Below, piece by piece: positions 1 to 5,936 of a stretch of DNA of 24,859 nucleotides (the first letter of the stretch is position 1; each line of letters opens with the position of its first letter). The notes beneath the pieces are model-generated. The model searched no databases, was not told the DNA's origin, and saw only the letters and a program-made list of their open reading frames with translations. Where the stretch lies: positions 1-24,859 of IMG/VR virus record IMGVR_UViG_3300025769_000790; one strand, 5' to 3'. The position numbers and the translations under genes are program-made. This DNA comes from a virus.

Positions 1-29
1 AATAAGTGTCCAAGCCTATTACTTCTTCT

Positions 30-74
30 GAGCGTCTATCGTGGTTTTGCCGGACCCCGGACGCTCTTTTTTTT
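30..74 (+). terminator. Rho-independent terminator
   Basis: A 7-bp stem (GAGCGTC at 30-36 pairing with GACGCTC at 60-66) is followed directly by eight T residues (67-74). The 23-nt loop contains a further CCGG/CCGG pair (50-53 and 57-60). It lies upstream of the integrase region and probably ends transcription entering from the left, which in a circular phage genome would be the late operon. The loop is longer than usual, hence moderate confidence. Confidence 0.65.
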
Positions 75-141
75 GCCCCGCTCAAACTAGTCATAATCAT
101 ACTGATGCATTATCACGCGTTTCCACTAAACCCCGCTGGAG

Positions 142-170
142 TTGACTGTTCTATAGTTTCATAATAATAT
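142..170 (+). promoter_or_regulatory. Candidate sigma70 promoter upstream of attP
   Basis: TTGACT (142-147) is separated by 17 bp from TAATAT (165-170) in an AT-rich stretch. An alternative -10, TATATT at 168-173, matches the consensus better but gives a 20-bp spacer. Transcription would run through the tRNA fragment at 201-250 into the integrase gene. This is inferred from sequence match only. Confidence 0.4.
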
Positions 171-200
171 ATTCTTTCAGTGAGAGGCAGAAAACCTTTA

Positions 201-250
201 TGTGACTACGGATCAGGAGGTTTGGGGTTCGACTCCCTACGGGTGTACCA
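201..250 (+). tRNA. 3' half of tRNA-Arg(ACG); probable attP core
   Basis: The segment has exact tRNA 3'-half geometry: anticodon loop CTACGGA (206-212, anticodon ACG), the 3' strand of the anticodon stem, a 5-nt variable loop, a T arm with loop TTCGACT between GGGG and CCCT, seven acceptor bases, A73 and an encoded CCA ending at 250. The 5' half (acceptor strand, D arm with its AGCTCAG-type sequence) is absent upstream, so this is not a functional gene. A tRNA 3' end next to a tyrosine integrase is the usual core attachment site of a temperate element. Because the tRNA 5' half is missing while int lies on the 3' side, the sequence reads as attP of a non-integrated genome rather than an attL junction. 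Pairing at the first two anticodon-stem positions is poor (204 faces G215), which may mark the left edge of identity with the bacterial gene. Confidence 0.75.
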
Positions 251-296
251 TTACTAATACACTATCTGCTTCTCGCTGAGTAAGAAAGACTTAGTT

Positions 297-1355
297 ATGA
301 AGCTTGAGTGTAAAATAAACCTATTTAAGCGCGGAAAAACCTACTTTGCGAAATCCACCGTTTTGGGTACAGTCCAGACGGTCTCCACGGGGGTGCGCTG
401 CAAAAAAACGGCAAAAAAAATTGCCGAGCAAAAATTGACCCTCCTCCTCCAGCAGTCAGACTCCGTCTGGCGCGTTCGTTACCTCGTCGATGAGTTCACC
501 CAAAACGCCTTCCACATTCGACGGGCGACCATCAGCGGGGTGCGTGGGTTCGTCGCCATGTTTCTGAAAACACTGGACCTATCGTGGGATCACCCCGTAG
601 AGGAGGTGTTCACCAAAGATAACGCCAACGCATTCTTCCGTTTACGGCTCGATGGGGCAGCTCATTCAGCGAGAACCACGGCATCGATCACGGCGAACAC
701 GATCCTACGCTCAGTCAAACAGCTGTTCAGCGACCGCATGGTGGACACATATTCCAGGTCACTGCCCGATTGCGTAGACGGTTTCAAAGCAGTCAAGCCA
801 CTGCCAGTCAGGCAGAAACAATACACCGTCTCCGATAAAAAGGACAAAATGCTCAAGGTCATCCAACAGTGCGAAGCACTCAACGAGTCGAATCCTGGCG
901 CATACCTCGCGTATTGGCTCATGCTGCACTGCGGTCTGCGGCGCGGAGAAGCCGCCGCTGCTCGCTGGTCATGGATCACTCCTCACGGTCTCATGGTTCA
1001 GGAGGAGGAGGATTTCAGCACCAAAAGCGGCAGGTCGCGCCTGATCCCGCTTTCCAGTGCCCAGATCGACCACCTGAAGACCTTTGAGGAGGAGCGAGTC
1101 CACATACTGCCCGGCCCCATGACGGCGCGTCTGAGAGACCATTCTGACGTTGTCGCAAAAATCATTCGTGCAGCAGGTTTCACAGGATCCAAATCAGTCC
1201 ACGAACTTCGCAAATACTTTGGCGCAAACGTAGCGACCCAGCTGGGGTTGTTTGCTGCTCAAAAGTATCTGGGTCATCACTCCCCGGAGATCACCTCGAG
1301 ATACTATGCGGATCTGATCGAACAAAAACCCGTGGAGATTAAAATCCTCGCTTGA
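297..1355 (+). CDS. int: Tyrosine site-specific integrase
   Basis: Phage integrase of the tyrosine recombinase family (352 aa), expected to recombine the phage attachment site with the host tRNA-Arg gene. The C-terminal catalytic domain carries the expected residues: R215 in GLRRGE, the H302-E-L-R305 motif, H327 in LGHH, and the nucleophile Y336 nine residues later in SRYY. The N-terminal 150 residues contain a basic arm-binding-like start and a SAM-like core-binding region. The gene starts 46 bp after the CCA end of the tRNA fragment and reads in the same direction, typical of tRNA-targeting elements. The Shine-Dalgarno is weak (AGAAAG). Length and motif spacing are normal, with no sign of truncation. 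The specific target is inferred from the adjacent tRNA fragment. Confidence 0.95.
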   Translation: MKLECKINLFKRGKTYFAKSTVLGTVQTVSTGVRCKKTAKKIAEQKLTLLLQQSDSVWRVRYLVDEFTQNAFHIRRATISGVRGFVAMFLKTLDLSWDHPVEEVFTKDNANAFFRLRLDGAAHSARTTASITANTILRSVKQLFSDRMVDTYSRSLPDCVDGFKAVKPLPVRQKQYTVSDKKDKMLKVIQQCEALNESNPGAYLAYWLMLHCGLRRGEAAAARWSWITPHGLMVQEEEDFSTKSGRSRLIPLSSAQIDHLKTFEEERVHILPGPMTARLRDHSDVVAKIIRAAGFTGSKSVHELRKYFGANVATQLGLFAAQKYLGHHSPEITSRYYADLIEQKPVEIKILA

Positions 1356-1396
1356 CAGAATCAGGTGCCTGGCCCGATGGGTGGGACAGGCACCTC

Positions 1397-1858
1397 ATGA
1401 AACTACAGTTCAACCACTCAACCATAACAACCGTCTGGCTCGAGGTGTGGGAAACACCTGCGCTCACCAGGCGATCCAAAACAAACCCCATGTTCAACAC
1501 GCACCCACTTTCCGGTGCGATGCGAAACCGCCAGGCTTCCTTCCTGGCCGAACTACTCATGAACATTGCTATAGGAAACGGCGCACAGTTTGGCGCGATC
1601 TCGACTGTGGACGTGCCTCCGGACATTGAAGTCAAATGGTCGGCCAAAGCTCACAAGCTGATTGCATCCCCCAACGAACTCAAACCCGGCTACAAATTCG
1701 TTCTGGCTACCGGGTTCCCGGAAATCGAGATCCTGGGCTGGGCTCACGCAGAGGAGATCACCCGGCCCATGCCAAATCACCCCAGAAACGCCCGATACAT
1801 TGGCCGGGACAAACTGCATGCGATCGAATCGTTGATAAAAAAATATGCGATCAAATAA
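1397..1858 (+). CDS. PDDEXK-like nuclease-fold protein
   Basis: A 153-aa protein with a PDDEXK-type arrangement: E52 in an alpha-helix (FLAELLM), D72 in STVDV, and E78-V-K80 on the next strand, followed by a GWAHAEEI segment resembling phage proteins of this fold. The catalytic residues look intact, but no assay-defined family can be named. The frame is open from a TTG at 1352 that overlaps the integrase stop. I prefer the ATG at 1397 because the TTG extension adds only a tryptophan-rich stretch without similarity. It sits between int and the regulatory switch, so it may be expressed with int. Possible roles include processing of phage DNA or a moron nuclease; the substrate is unknown. Confidence 0.6.
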   Translation: MKLQFNHSTITTVWLEVWETPALTRRSKTNPMFNTHPLSGAMRNRQASFLAELLMNIAIGNGAQFGAISTVDVPPDIEVKWSAKAHKLIASPNELKPGYKFVLATGFPEIEILGWAHAEEITRPMPNHPRNARYIGRDKLHAIESLIKKYAIK

Positions 1859-1929
1859 GGGGTTGGACAGCTTTTGTCCTACGGCTACTGTTCATATAAA
1901 CAGCATGAAGGTTCACCCCTCACTCATAG

Positions 1930-2169
1930 CTATTCTGCGCCGAATTGCTCAAGAAGAGCACTTAACTCCGCAGCATATTGTGAGTCGGGTGATTGAGCAA
2001 TCTGACGCTTTGCTTCCGCCAGAATCAACAGCTCCAGAACCTGGGTGCGGGATCTTCGAGATTTCTTTGCCAGGCGCGAAAGAGCCTCCTTCGCGTTGGA
2101 ATCAATCCAGGCATTGAAATTGGCTTTGTTTTTTGCTCTGACAGGTAAACTCACGCTCACAACATACAT
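1930..2169 (-). CDS. Ribbon-helix-helix DNA-binding protein, putative repressor
   Basis: The only convincing leftward gene of the window (79 aa). An N-terminal strand (YVVSVSLPV) and later helices (SNAKEALSRLAKKSRR and SRTQVLELLILAEAKRQ) fit a CopG/Arc-type ribbon-helix-helix fold, preceded by a basic linker. It is transcribed divergently from the rightward early genes, and 45 bp separate its start from three 11-bp repeats at 2221-2253. A regulator facing an operator array is the usual form of a lysogeny switch, so I infer it represses the rightward promoter and possibly its own. No clear Shine-Dalgarno precedes the ATG and the leader is very A+T rich. An overlapping + strand frame over the same bases is less protein-like. 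Confidence 0.6.
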   Translation of the reverse strand: MYVVSVSLPVRAKNKANFNAWIDSNAKEALSRLAKKSRRSRTQVLELLILAEAKRQIAQSPDSQYAAELSALLEQFGAE

Positions 2170-2214
2170 TATCGAACGAAAAGAAAAAGATAGAAAAATA
2201 ATTTTAATTTTCTA

Positions 2215-2253
2215 TTGACCTAGGCGCATACTAGGCGCATATTAGGCGCATGA
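2215..2253 (+). promoter_or_regulatory. Early promoter overlapped by three 11-bp operator repeats
   Basis: Three tandem copies of TAGGCGCAT begin at 2221, 2232 and 2243, exactly 11 bp apart, so they lie on one face of the helix. Each is a near-palindrome around GCGC. A sigma70-like promoter overlaps them: TTGACC (2215-2220), 17-bp spacer, CATATT (2238-2243). A bound protein would therefore occlude the spacer and -10. RHH repressors such as P22 Arc and Mnt bind adjacent sites about a helical turn apart, and RHH genes lie on both sides, so one or both are the likely ligands (inference). Confidence 0.65.
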
Positions 2254-2417
2254 ACAAACACGGAAAGCCAGAAAAACACATAACCCTTTCAAGTGGTGGA
2301 ACGACATTCAATCCTGAATATGTGAAATGGGCACAGGTAAACATTAAAGATAAACCCGCACCAGTATTAGCTCCTTTTTTTAAATCACAATATGAATGGC
2401 TGAAATCTGGAAGATAA
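2250..2417 (+). CDS. Small early protein (55 aa), unknown
   Basis: First rightward frame of the putative early operon, 55 aa, starting MNKHGKPEKH and ending WLKSGR. I do not recognise it. Its ATG begins inside the third operator repeat (2243-2251) and about 7 nt after the proposed -10, so its mRNA could be leaderless; no Shine-Dalgarno could fit. The position in the switch region suggests a regulatory role (Cro- or antirepressor-like), but there is no motif to support this. The frame could also be fortuitous; codon content is compatible with coding. Confidence 0.45.
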   Translation: MNKHGKPEKHITLSSGGTTFNPEYVKWAQVNIKDKPAPVLAPFFKSQYEWLKSGR

Positions 2418-2434
2418 ACGAACAGCAATCCAAC

Positions 2435-2452
2435 GGGGCGGGAAACCGCCCC
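2435..2452 (+). other. GC-rich hairpin with GAAA tetraloop
   Basis: Perfect 7-bp stem GGGGCGG (2435-2441) / CCGCCCC (2446-2452) closed by a GAAA tetraloop, 18 bp after the 55-aa gene. There is no T tract, so it is not a standard intrinsic terminator; an mRNA stabilising or processing element is possible. Confidence 0.55.
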
Positions 2453-2477
2453 ACAACTCAGAAAGACTAGCACCCAA

Positions 2478-2496
2478 TAGGCGCACAGTATCCACA
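2478..2496 (+). promoter_or_regulatory. Fourth operator copy with adjacent DnaA-box-like site
   Basis: TAGGCGCAC at 2478-2486 matches the three operator repeats at 2221-2251 in its first eight bases. It is followed at 2488-2496 by GTATCCACA, which differs from the DnaA box TTATCCACA at one position. Both lie just before the ATG of the small RHH gene at 2498, so this gene may have its own repressor site. The DnaA reading is weak because a single 8/9 match can occur by chance. Confidence 0.4.
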
Positions 2497-2497
2497 T

Positions 2498-2632
2498 ATG
2501 AAGATCAAAAACATTCAAATCCCAAATGACCTACACCAGCAGATCAAACTGCTGGCGGTTCAGAAGGGCATCACCATTCAGGCCTGGGTCGCTGACACGC
2601 TCCAGGCCGCCATCAACAGAAAACGAAAATGA
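2498..2632 (+). CDS. Small ribbon-helix-helix protein (44 aa)
   Basis: A 44-aa protein with the compact Arc/CopG layout: strand KIKNIQIPNDL, helix 1 HQQIKLLAVQKG, and helix 2 TIQAWVADTLQAAI, ending in a basic tail NRKRK. It is about the minimum size of an RHH dimer subunit. The gene lies downstream of an operator-like copy at 2478 and overlaps the next gene (ATGA at 2629-2632), so translation is probably coupled. Being co-directional with the early genes and opposite to the RHH gene at 1930-2169, it may be the Cro-like partner of the switch (inference). Too short for most automatic gene calls. Confidence 0.6.
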   Translation: MKIKNIQIPNDLHQQIKLLAVQKGITIQAWVADTLQAAINRKRK

Positions 2633-2715
2633 GCATCATCATTGGAACAACATTAATCACGCTCCTCTTCGTGTGCGCCATCAGCGGATTCGTTGGGGAG
2701 GAAAAACACTGGTAA
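2629..2715 (+). CDS. Single-pass membrane peptide (28 aa)
   Basis: A 28-aa frame overlapping the RHH stop by ATGA and ending 1 bp before the ERF gene start. Residues 2-22 are hydrophobic (SIIIGTTLITLLFVCAISG and flanks) and the tail is charged (EEKHW), consistent with a single transmembrane segment. The end of the gene contains GGGGAGG, a possible distant ribosome site for the ERF gene. Function unknown; it might only serve translational coupling. Confidence 0.4.
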   Translation: MSIIIGTTLITLLFVCAISGFVGEEKHW

Positions 2716-2716
2716 A

Positions 2717-3217
2717 ATGACTACAGAAACAGCACCCACCCAGCCAGGCACCAGCGATCTTTTTTGCGCGATCGCGAAAGCCCAGCTTAAAATCTCAGCG
2801 GTAACCAAAGAGGGCAAAAACCCTCACTTCCGCAGCAACTACGTCACGCTCGATAGCATCCTAAACGGGCCCGTGAAGGTGTTCTCAGAACACGGGATCG
2901 CCATCATTCAGATGCCCAGCATCGTGGAAGGCAAAATCAACATTCGCACCGTCCTGGCCCATGCCGGGGGAGCAAACATCCAGAGTGACCTCAGCATGCC
3001 CTGTGATGTGGGAAACCCGCACAAAGTGGGATCCACCATCACCTATTTGAGACGCTTCTCGTTAGCGTCTATCCTCGGGATCGCGGGTGAGAACGACGAT
3101 GACGGTAACGCCGCCGCCGGGGTGCAGGCCAAACCAACTGCTACCACAAATCGACGCCCCGTCACTACGGCTCGAGTGGTGCCAGGCAATAAACCCAAAT
3201 TCAACCTGGACCTATGA
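2717..3217 (+). CDS. erf: ERF-family single-strand annealing protein
   Basis: A 166-aa recombinase of the ERF family, which anneals complementary single strands during phage recombination and genome circularisation. Family features are visible: an N-terminal FCAIAKAQ helix, the KNPHFRSNYVTLDSI segment, the alternation of strands around HGIAIIQMP, and the GSTITYLRRFSLASILGI core ending in an acidic GENDDDGN turn. The last 35 residues are a disordered basic/Pro-rich linker. I start at the ATG at 2717; an upstream alternative start would overlap the small membrane peptide. The stop overlaps the exonuclease start (ATGA at 3214), so annealase and nuclease are probably made together, as in Red/RecET-type pairs. 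Confidence 0.9.
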   Translation: MTTETAPTQPGTSDLFCAIAKAQLKISAVTKEGKNPHFRSNYVTLDSILNGPVKVFSEHGIAIIQMPSIVEGKINIRTVLAHAGGANIQSDLSMPCDVGNPHKVGSTITYLRRFSLASILGIAGENDDDGNAAAGVQAKPTATTNRRPVTTARVVPGNKPKFNLDL

Positions 3218-4197
3218 GCGAGGAACGCAAACATCACCCATTTGGTTGTTCCAAATGGCCCGACCTGTTGCGGTGCGCCGACTACAAATCGGTGGAAGGG
3301 GAATCCTCGGAAGCCGCACAACGTGGGACCAGGATCCACAAATTGTGGGAACTGCTCGGCACCGATCAAAAGCTGCCGCACAACCCGGATCCAGAGGAGC
3401 TGGCGAATGCCGCATGGGCGGTAGAGGTCATCGACGAACTGGCACAGGGGGCGACAGTGGAGTGGGAGCTGGAGCTTCACTCTGAGTCGCCAGAATATTT
3501 TGGACACGCCGACTGCGTTTGGCAGTCAGATGGCACCACTCTCCACGTTGCTGACGGCAAATCCGGTCAGGGAAACCCTGAGCAATATATCCAGTTGGTT
3601 GGATACGCTAACGCCATCATCCAGGATAGACCAGAGATCGAGCAGGTAGAACTACATTTCATCTACTGGGACACCCGTCAAACCAGTAGCTTCAGCTTCA
3701 CCAAAGCATCAATCCTGAGCACGGTTGAGAAATTTCTTGACCACGTTGGAAGCGGCAAACGTGGGCTCGGAGTTCAGTGTCATCGCTGCCAACTTTATGA
3801 AGGTTGTAGTGAGATTAAAAGTGTCCTCTTCCGGGCCTGGCAGACGGACTGGGAGTCAGTCTGGTCTGATCCGAAAAAAGTCGCCGATCTGAAAGACGAT
3901 CTCGATTTTCTCAACAGCATGCGCGAGCGAGCCACTGCTCGCATCAAGGAGTGGGTCGATGGCGGGACAGATGTCCCCGGCTACAAAGTTTTCACTCGAT
4001 CCGGATCTTCAAAAGTGGACGGGGTGGGGGCATGGCAGTCACTCAAAGACACGCTGAATGCCGAGGAGTTCCTCGGATGCTGCTCAGTAAACCTCAAACA
4101 ACTTCAATCACTCTACCAGCTGCGAACCGGGCGCGAGCTGGACGGCGAATATATCAAACCCGGCAAACCCATAACAATGTTAAGAAAGACCAAATAG
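3214..4197 (+). CDS. RecB/Cas4-like PDDEXK exonuclease with Fe-S cysteines
   Basis: A 327-aa nuclease of the RecB/Cas4-like PDDEXK group. Visible residues: H42 in RGTRIHKLWE, D100 in GHADCVW, D114-G-K116 in HVADGKSGQ, and the Q127xxxY131 motif. Four or more cysteines are placed as in iron-sulphur members: C12 and/or C21 near the N-terminus and C189-x2-C192-x5-C198 after the nuclease core. By family knowledge such enzymes resect double-stranded ends to single strands, here the substrate for the adjacent ERF annealase. The C-terminal third (about 210-327) is a separate helical and basic region. It overlaps ERF by 4 nt and is followed 3 nt later by an SSB-like gene. Exonuclease polarity cannot be read from sequence. 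Confidence 0.8.
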   Translation: MSEERKHHPFGCSKWPDLLRCADYKSVEGESSEAAQRGTRIHKLWELLGTDQKLPHNPDPEELANAAWAVEVIDELAQGATVEWELELHSESPEYFGHADCVWQSDGTTLHVADGKSGQGNPEQYIQLVGYANAIIQDRPEIEQVELHFIYWDTRQTSSFSFTKASILSTVEKFLDHVGSGKRGLGVQCHRCQLYEGCSEIKSVLFRAWQTDWESVWSDPKKVADLKDDLDFLNSMRERATARIKEWVDGGTDVPGYKVFTRSGSSKVDGVGAWQSLKDTLNAEEFLGCCSVNLKQLQSLYQLRTGRELDGEYIKPGKPITMLRKTK

Positions 4198-4200
4198 ACT

Positions 4201-4497
4201 ATGGCTATAGCACCAGGCTCGAGACCTCGAGCGACATACACACGCATCGCTTACGCGAAGATGTTCGCAAACAACAGTGACAACCCAGCTGCTCCATCGC
4301 TGGGCAACAGTAAGGTTGAGATCCTAGAGGATCTTCAAAAGGGGGACATTGTCTCATTTAGCGGATGGGTGAACCAGGATCCACAAACGGGGGATAAAAC
4401 CCTGTCGATCATGATTCAACGGCGCGACGATGCCCCGGAGGCAGTCGCACAACCTGCGACTGTCGCGGTGACAGAAGACGACATCCCATTCTCATGA
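4201..4497 (+). CDS. SSB-like protein with acidic C-terminal tip
   Basis: A 98-aa protein ending EDDIPFS, very close to the bacterial SSB tip DDDIPF that docks partner enzymes. Residues 41-75 (VEILEDLQKGDIVSFSG and TGDKTLSIMIQRRD) resemble the later strands of an SSB OB fold (KGD-x-V-x-x-x-G, then G-K-x-x-S). The usual first OB strands are missing or unrecognisable: the N-terminus is a basic, proline-containing segment. It lies between the exonuclease and the resolvase and overlaps the latter by ATGA, so a single-strand binding role in recombination or replication is likely. An internal ATG at 4261 is a possible start. OB-fold assignment is an inference from part of the chain. Confidence 0.6.
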   Translation: MAIAPGSRPRATYTRIAYAKMFANNSDNPAAPSLGNSKVEILEDLQKGDIVSFSGWVNQDPQTGDKTLSIMIQRRDDAPEAVAQPATVAVTEDDIPFS

Positions 4498-4826
4498 CTA
4501 TTAACTCGAAGCAGAAGGGGGCTCGGGGTGAACGCGCCTGGCGCGACAAACTCAGGGAGCACGGGTATGATGCTCATCGTTCCTGTCAATATTCGGGCAA
4601 ATCACCTGACGGAACGTCCGCTGACGTTCACTCCGAGCTTCCCTTCCACTTCGAGGTTAAACACTGCGAGCGTTGGCCCATCCAGGATTGGATCTCACAG
4701 GCTAAATCAGACGCCCAGAGATCGGGTCTGCCATGGGTCATCGCAGCGAAACGCAACCACGCGCCCTTCACCGTGATGATGGACGCAGACACATTTTTCG
4801 CCATGTTGGCGGATCGAGGTCACTGA
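4494..4826 (+). CDS. Hjc-like Holliday junction resolvase
   Basis: A 110-aa protein matching phage and archaeal Hjc-type PDDEXK resolvases in length and motif order: N-terminal SKQKGARGERAW with E13, D44 in SADV, and E54-V-K56 in FHFEVKHCER, followed by a helix rich in Q/K (DWISQAKSDAQRS) and the strand PWVIAAKR. The reaction would be symmetric cleavage of four-way junctions, needed to debranch DNA before packaging. It overlaps the SSB-like gene by 4 nt. All proposed catalytic residues are present. A non-resolving structure-specific endonuclease remains possible. Confidence 0.8.
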   Translation: MTINSKQKGARGERAWRDKLREHGYDAHRSCQYSGKSPDGTSADVHSELPFHFEVKHCERWPIQDWISQAKSDAQRSGLPWVIAAKRNHAPFTVMMDADTFFAMLADRGH

Positions 4827-4866
4827 TCGTTTTTTAATCAGATTGTCCGGTCATTGGCTTCGATCT

Positions 4867-4886
4867 GGGGGAGCGAGTGCTCCCCC
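4867..4886 (+). terminator. Strong hairpin, possible terminator or attenuator
   Basis: Perfect 8-bp stem GGGGGAGC (4867-4874) / GCTCCCCC (4879-4886) with a 4-nt GAGT loop, followed by only TTTA. It lies between the resolvase and kinase genes, 18 bp before the kinase ATG. The short T tract argues for partial termination or mRNA protection rather than a full stop. Confidence 0.5.
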
Positions 4887-4904
4887 TTTACAGAACTTTA
4901 CAGC

Positions 4905-5405
4905 ATGAAAATAATTGGACTTTGCGGAAAAAAACGCTCGGGGAAATCATCCGCCGCCGAGCACCTACAACACATTATCGGCGATCGGTGCTACCGATTT
5001 GCGTTTGCCGACCAGATCAAAGCTGAGGTCGGGAAGATATTCGGCAAATACCGAGAGGACCGCAAAGAGACTCTGCGCCCGGTATACCAGAGTGTGGGGG
5101 AGGCAGCGAAACAGCTGTTCGGCACAACGGTCTGGGTAGACAAACTCGCCGACAAACTCAGTCGCCTCGAGGATCCGGACGCAGTTGTTGTCATCGACGA
5201 TCTGCGATTTCCCATCGAGTCCGAGTGGGTTCGATCCATGGGCGGAGTCGTCTGGCGGATCCGCCGCCCGGCTACGGACTGCATTGAGGACTCGCATGTC
5301 TCGGAGACCAGCGTCGATTTAATTAGGGCAGACGAAATTGTGTTCAACGATTCAACACCATTAAATTTCTATGACCGCATCACTAAGCTATACAACTGTC
5401 ATTGA
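4905..5405 (+). CDS. Deoxynucleoside monophosphate kinase
   Basis: A 166-aa P-loop kinase resembling phage dNMP kinases (T4 gp1-like group), which phosphorylate dNMPs to dNDPs for phage DNA synthesis. Walker A is G8-KKRS-G13-K14-S15. The conserved later segments are visible: FADQIKAEV, VVVIDDLRFPIESEW (D98/D99, R101), RIRRP, the D129-S-H131 motif and a final EIVFND turn. The open frame extends upstream to 4854, but that part overlaps the hairpin and has no similarity, so the ATG at 4905 next to the first beta strand is chosen. The 3' end overlaps the DnaA-like gene by 35 nt. Confidence 0.8.
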   Translation: MKIIGLCGKKRSGKSSAAEHLQHIIGDRCYRFAFADQIKAEVGKIFGKYREDRKETLRPVYQSVGEAAKQLFGTTVWVDKLADKLSRLEDPDAVVVIDDLRFPIESEWVRSMGGVVWRIRRPATDCIEDSHVSETSVDLIRADEIVFNDSTPLNFYDRITKLYNCH

Positions 5406-5745
5406 GCGCATGGCGCAGAGCATAGGAGCTGAATTCCAGGTTGATACTTCGTTGATCATGAGCAGATCCAGAATCGAACAAGCCGCAATGGCTCGCCAGG
5501 TCTTGATGGTCATGCTTTGTCGAAAAGGAATGAGTGCTCACCAGTGTGCGCGGGAATTGAACCGCGACCACACAACTATTACTCACGCTCACAAAAGCGT
5601 TCAGAACAGGCGCGAGACAGACAGGCACTTCGACGAGGTATTCCGCCGAATCGATTCCGAGTTTCGCGAGATGCCATCAATACACCAACCCAAAGCCTGG
5701 GAGATCTCATCGATTGGAGACCTGGCTCAACCCTACTATTTTTAG
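5371..5745 (+). CDS. Stand-alone DnaA domain IV (DnaA-box-binding) protein
   Basis: A 124-aa protein that is essentially the C-terminal DNA-binding domain of DnaA. YTTVIERMAQSIGAEF corresponds to its first helix, SRSRIEQAAMARQVLMVML to the next, and RELNRDHTTITHAHKSV (R65-D-H-T-T) to the signature helix-turn-helix that reads DnaA boxes. No AAA+ domain is present. The start at 5371 is preferred over 5410 because the first domain helix begins near residue 7. It lies three genes upstream of an AAA+ loader and just before the initiator gene, so it probably helps recruit or compete with host DnaA at an origin (inference). A transcriptional role is the alternative. Confidence 0.85.
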   Translation: MTASLSYTTVIERMAQSIGAEFQVDTSLIMSRSRIEQAAMARQVLMVMLCRKGMSAHQCARELNRDHTTITHAHKSVQNRRETDRHFDEVFRRIDSEFREMPSIHQPKAWEISSIGDLAQPYYF

Positions 5746-5747
5746 CC

Positions 5748-5936
5748 ATGCGTGAACCTGAACCAATGAGGGCAGACTTCTCCGGAGACACTCACCCAAA
5801 CCATGTTGTCAACGCCGAGGAGTTCCGGAGAGCGTTTCGAAGGTTCTTTGCAAAGCGGGGCATGGAGATTGGCTGGCATGCCGAGAAGCGTGCGGCTTCC
5901 AAGCGCAGGAACCTTCCGTCCATGGAGGAGGAGTAA
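5748..5936 (+). CDS. Hypothetical protein (62 aa)
   Basis: A 62-aa basic protein beginning MREPEPMRADFSGD, with a helical segment AEEFRRAFRRFFAKRGM and a KRAASKRR stretch before an acidic end. I do not recognise it. It starts 2 nt after the DnaA-like gene and its stop overlaps the next start (TAATG); the sequence encoding its last residues supplies the GGAGGAG ribosome site of the next gene. The frame is open further upstream but only as an out-of-phase overlap of the DnaA-like gene. Confidence 0.55.
   Translation: MREPEPMRADFSGDTHPNHVVNAEEFRRAFRRFFAKRGMEIGWHAEKRAASKRRNLPSMEEE

Noticed and set aside
1352-1396. TTG start extending the PDDEXK-like protein by 15 residues
   Set aside because: Overlaps the integrase stop and adds sequence without similarity; ATG at 1397 is sufficient.
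1845-2117. A + strand 90-codon frame over the leftward RHH gene
   Set aside because: Composition is poor and it would run against the RHH-like protein, which fits a known fold and the operator context.
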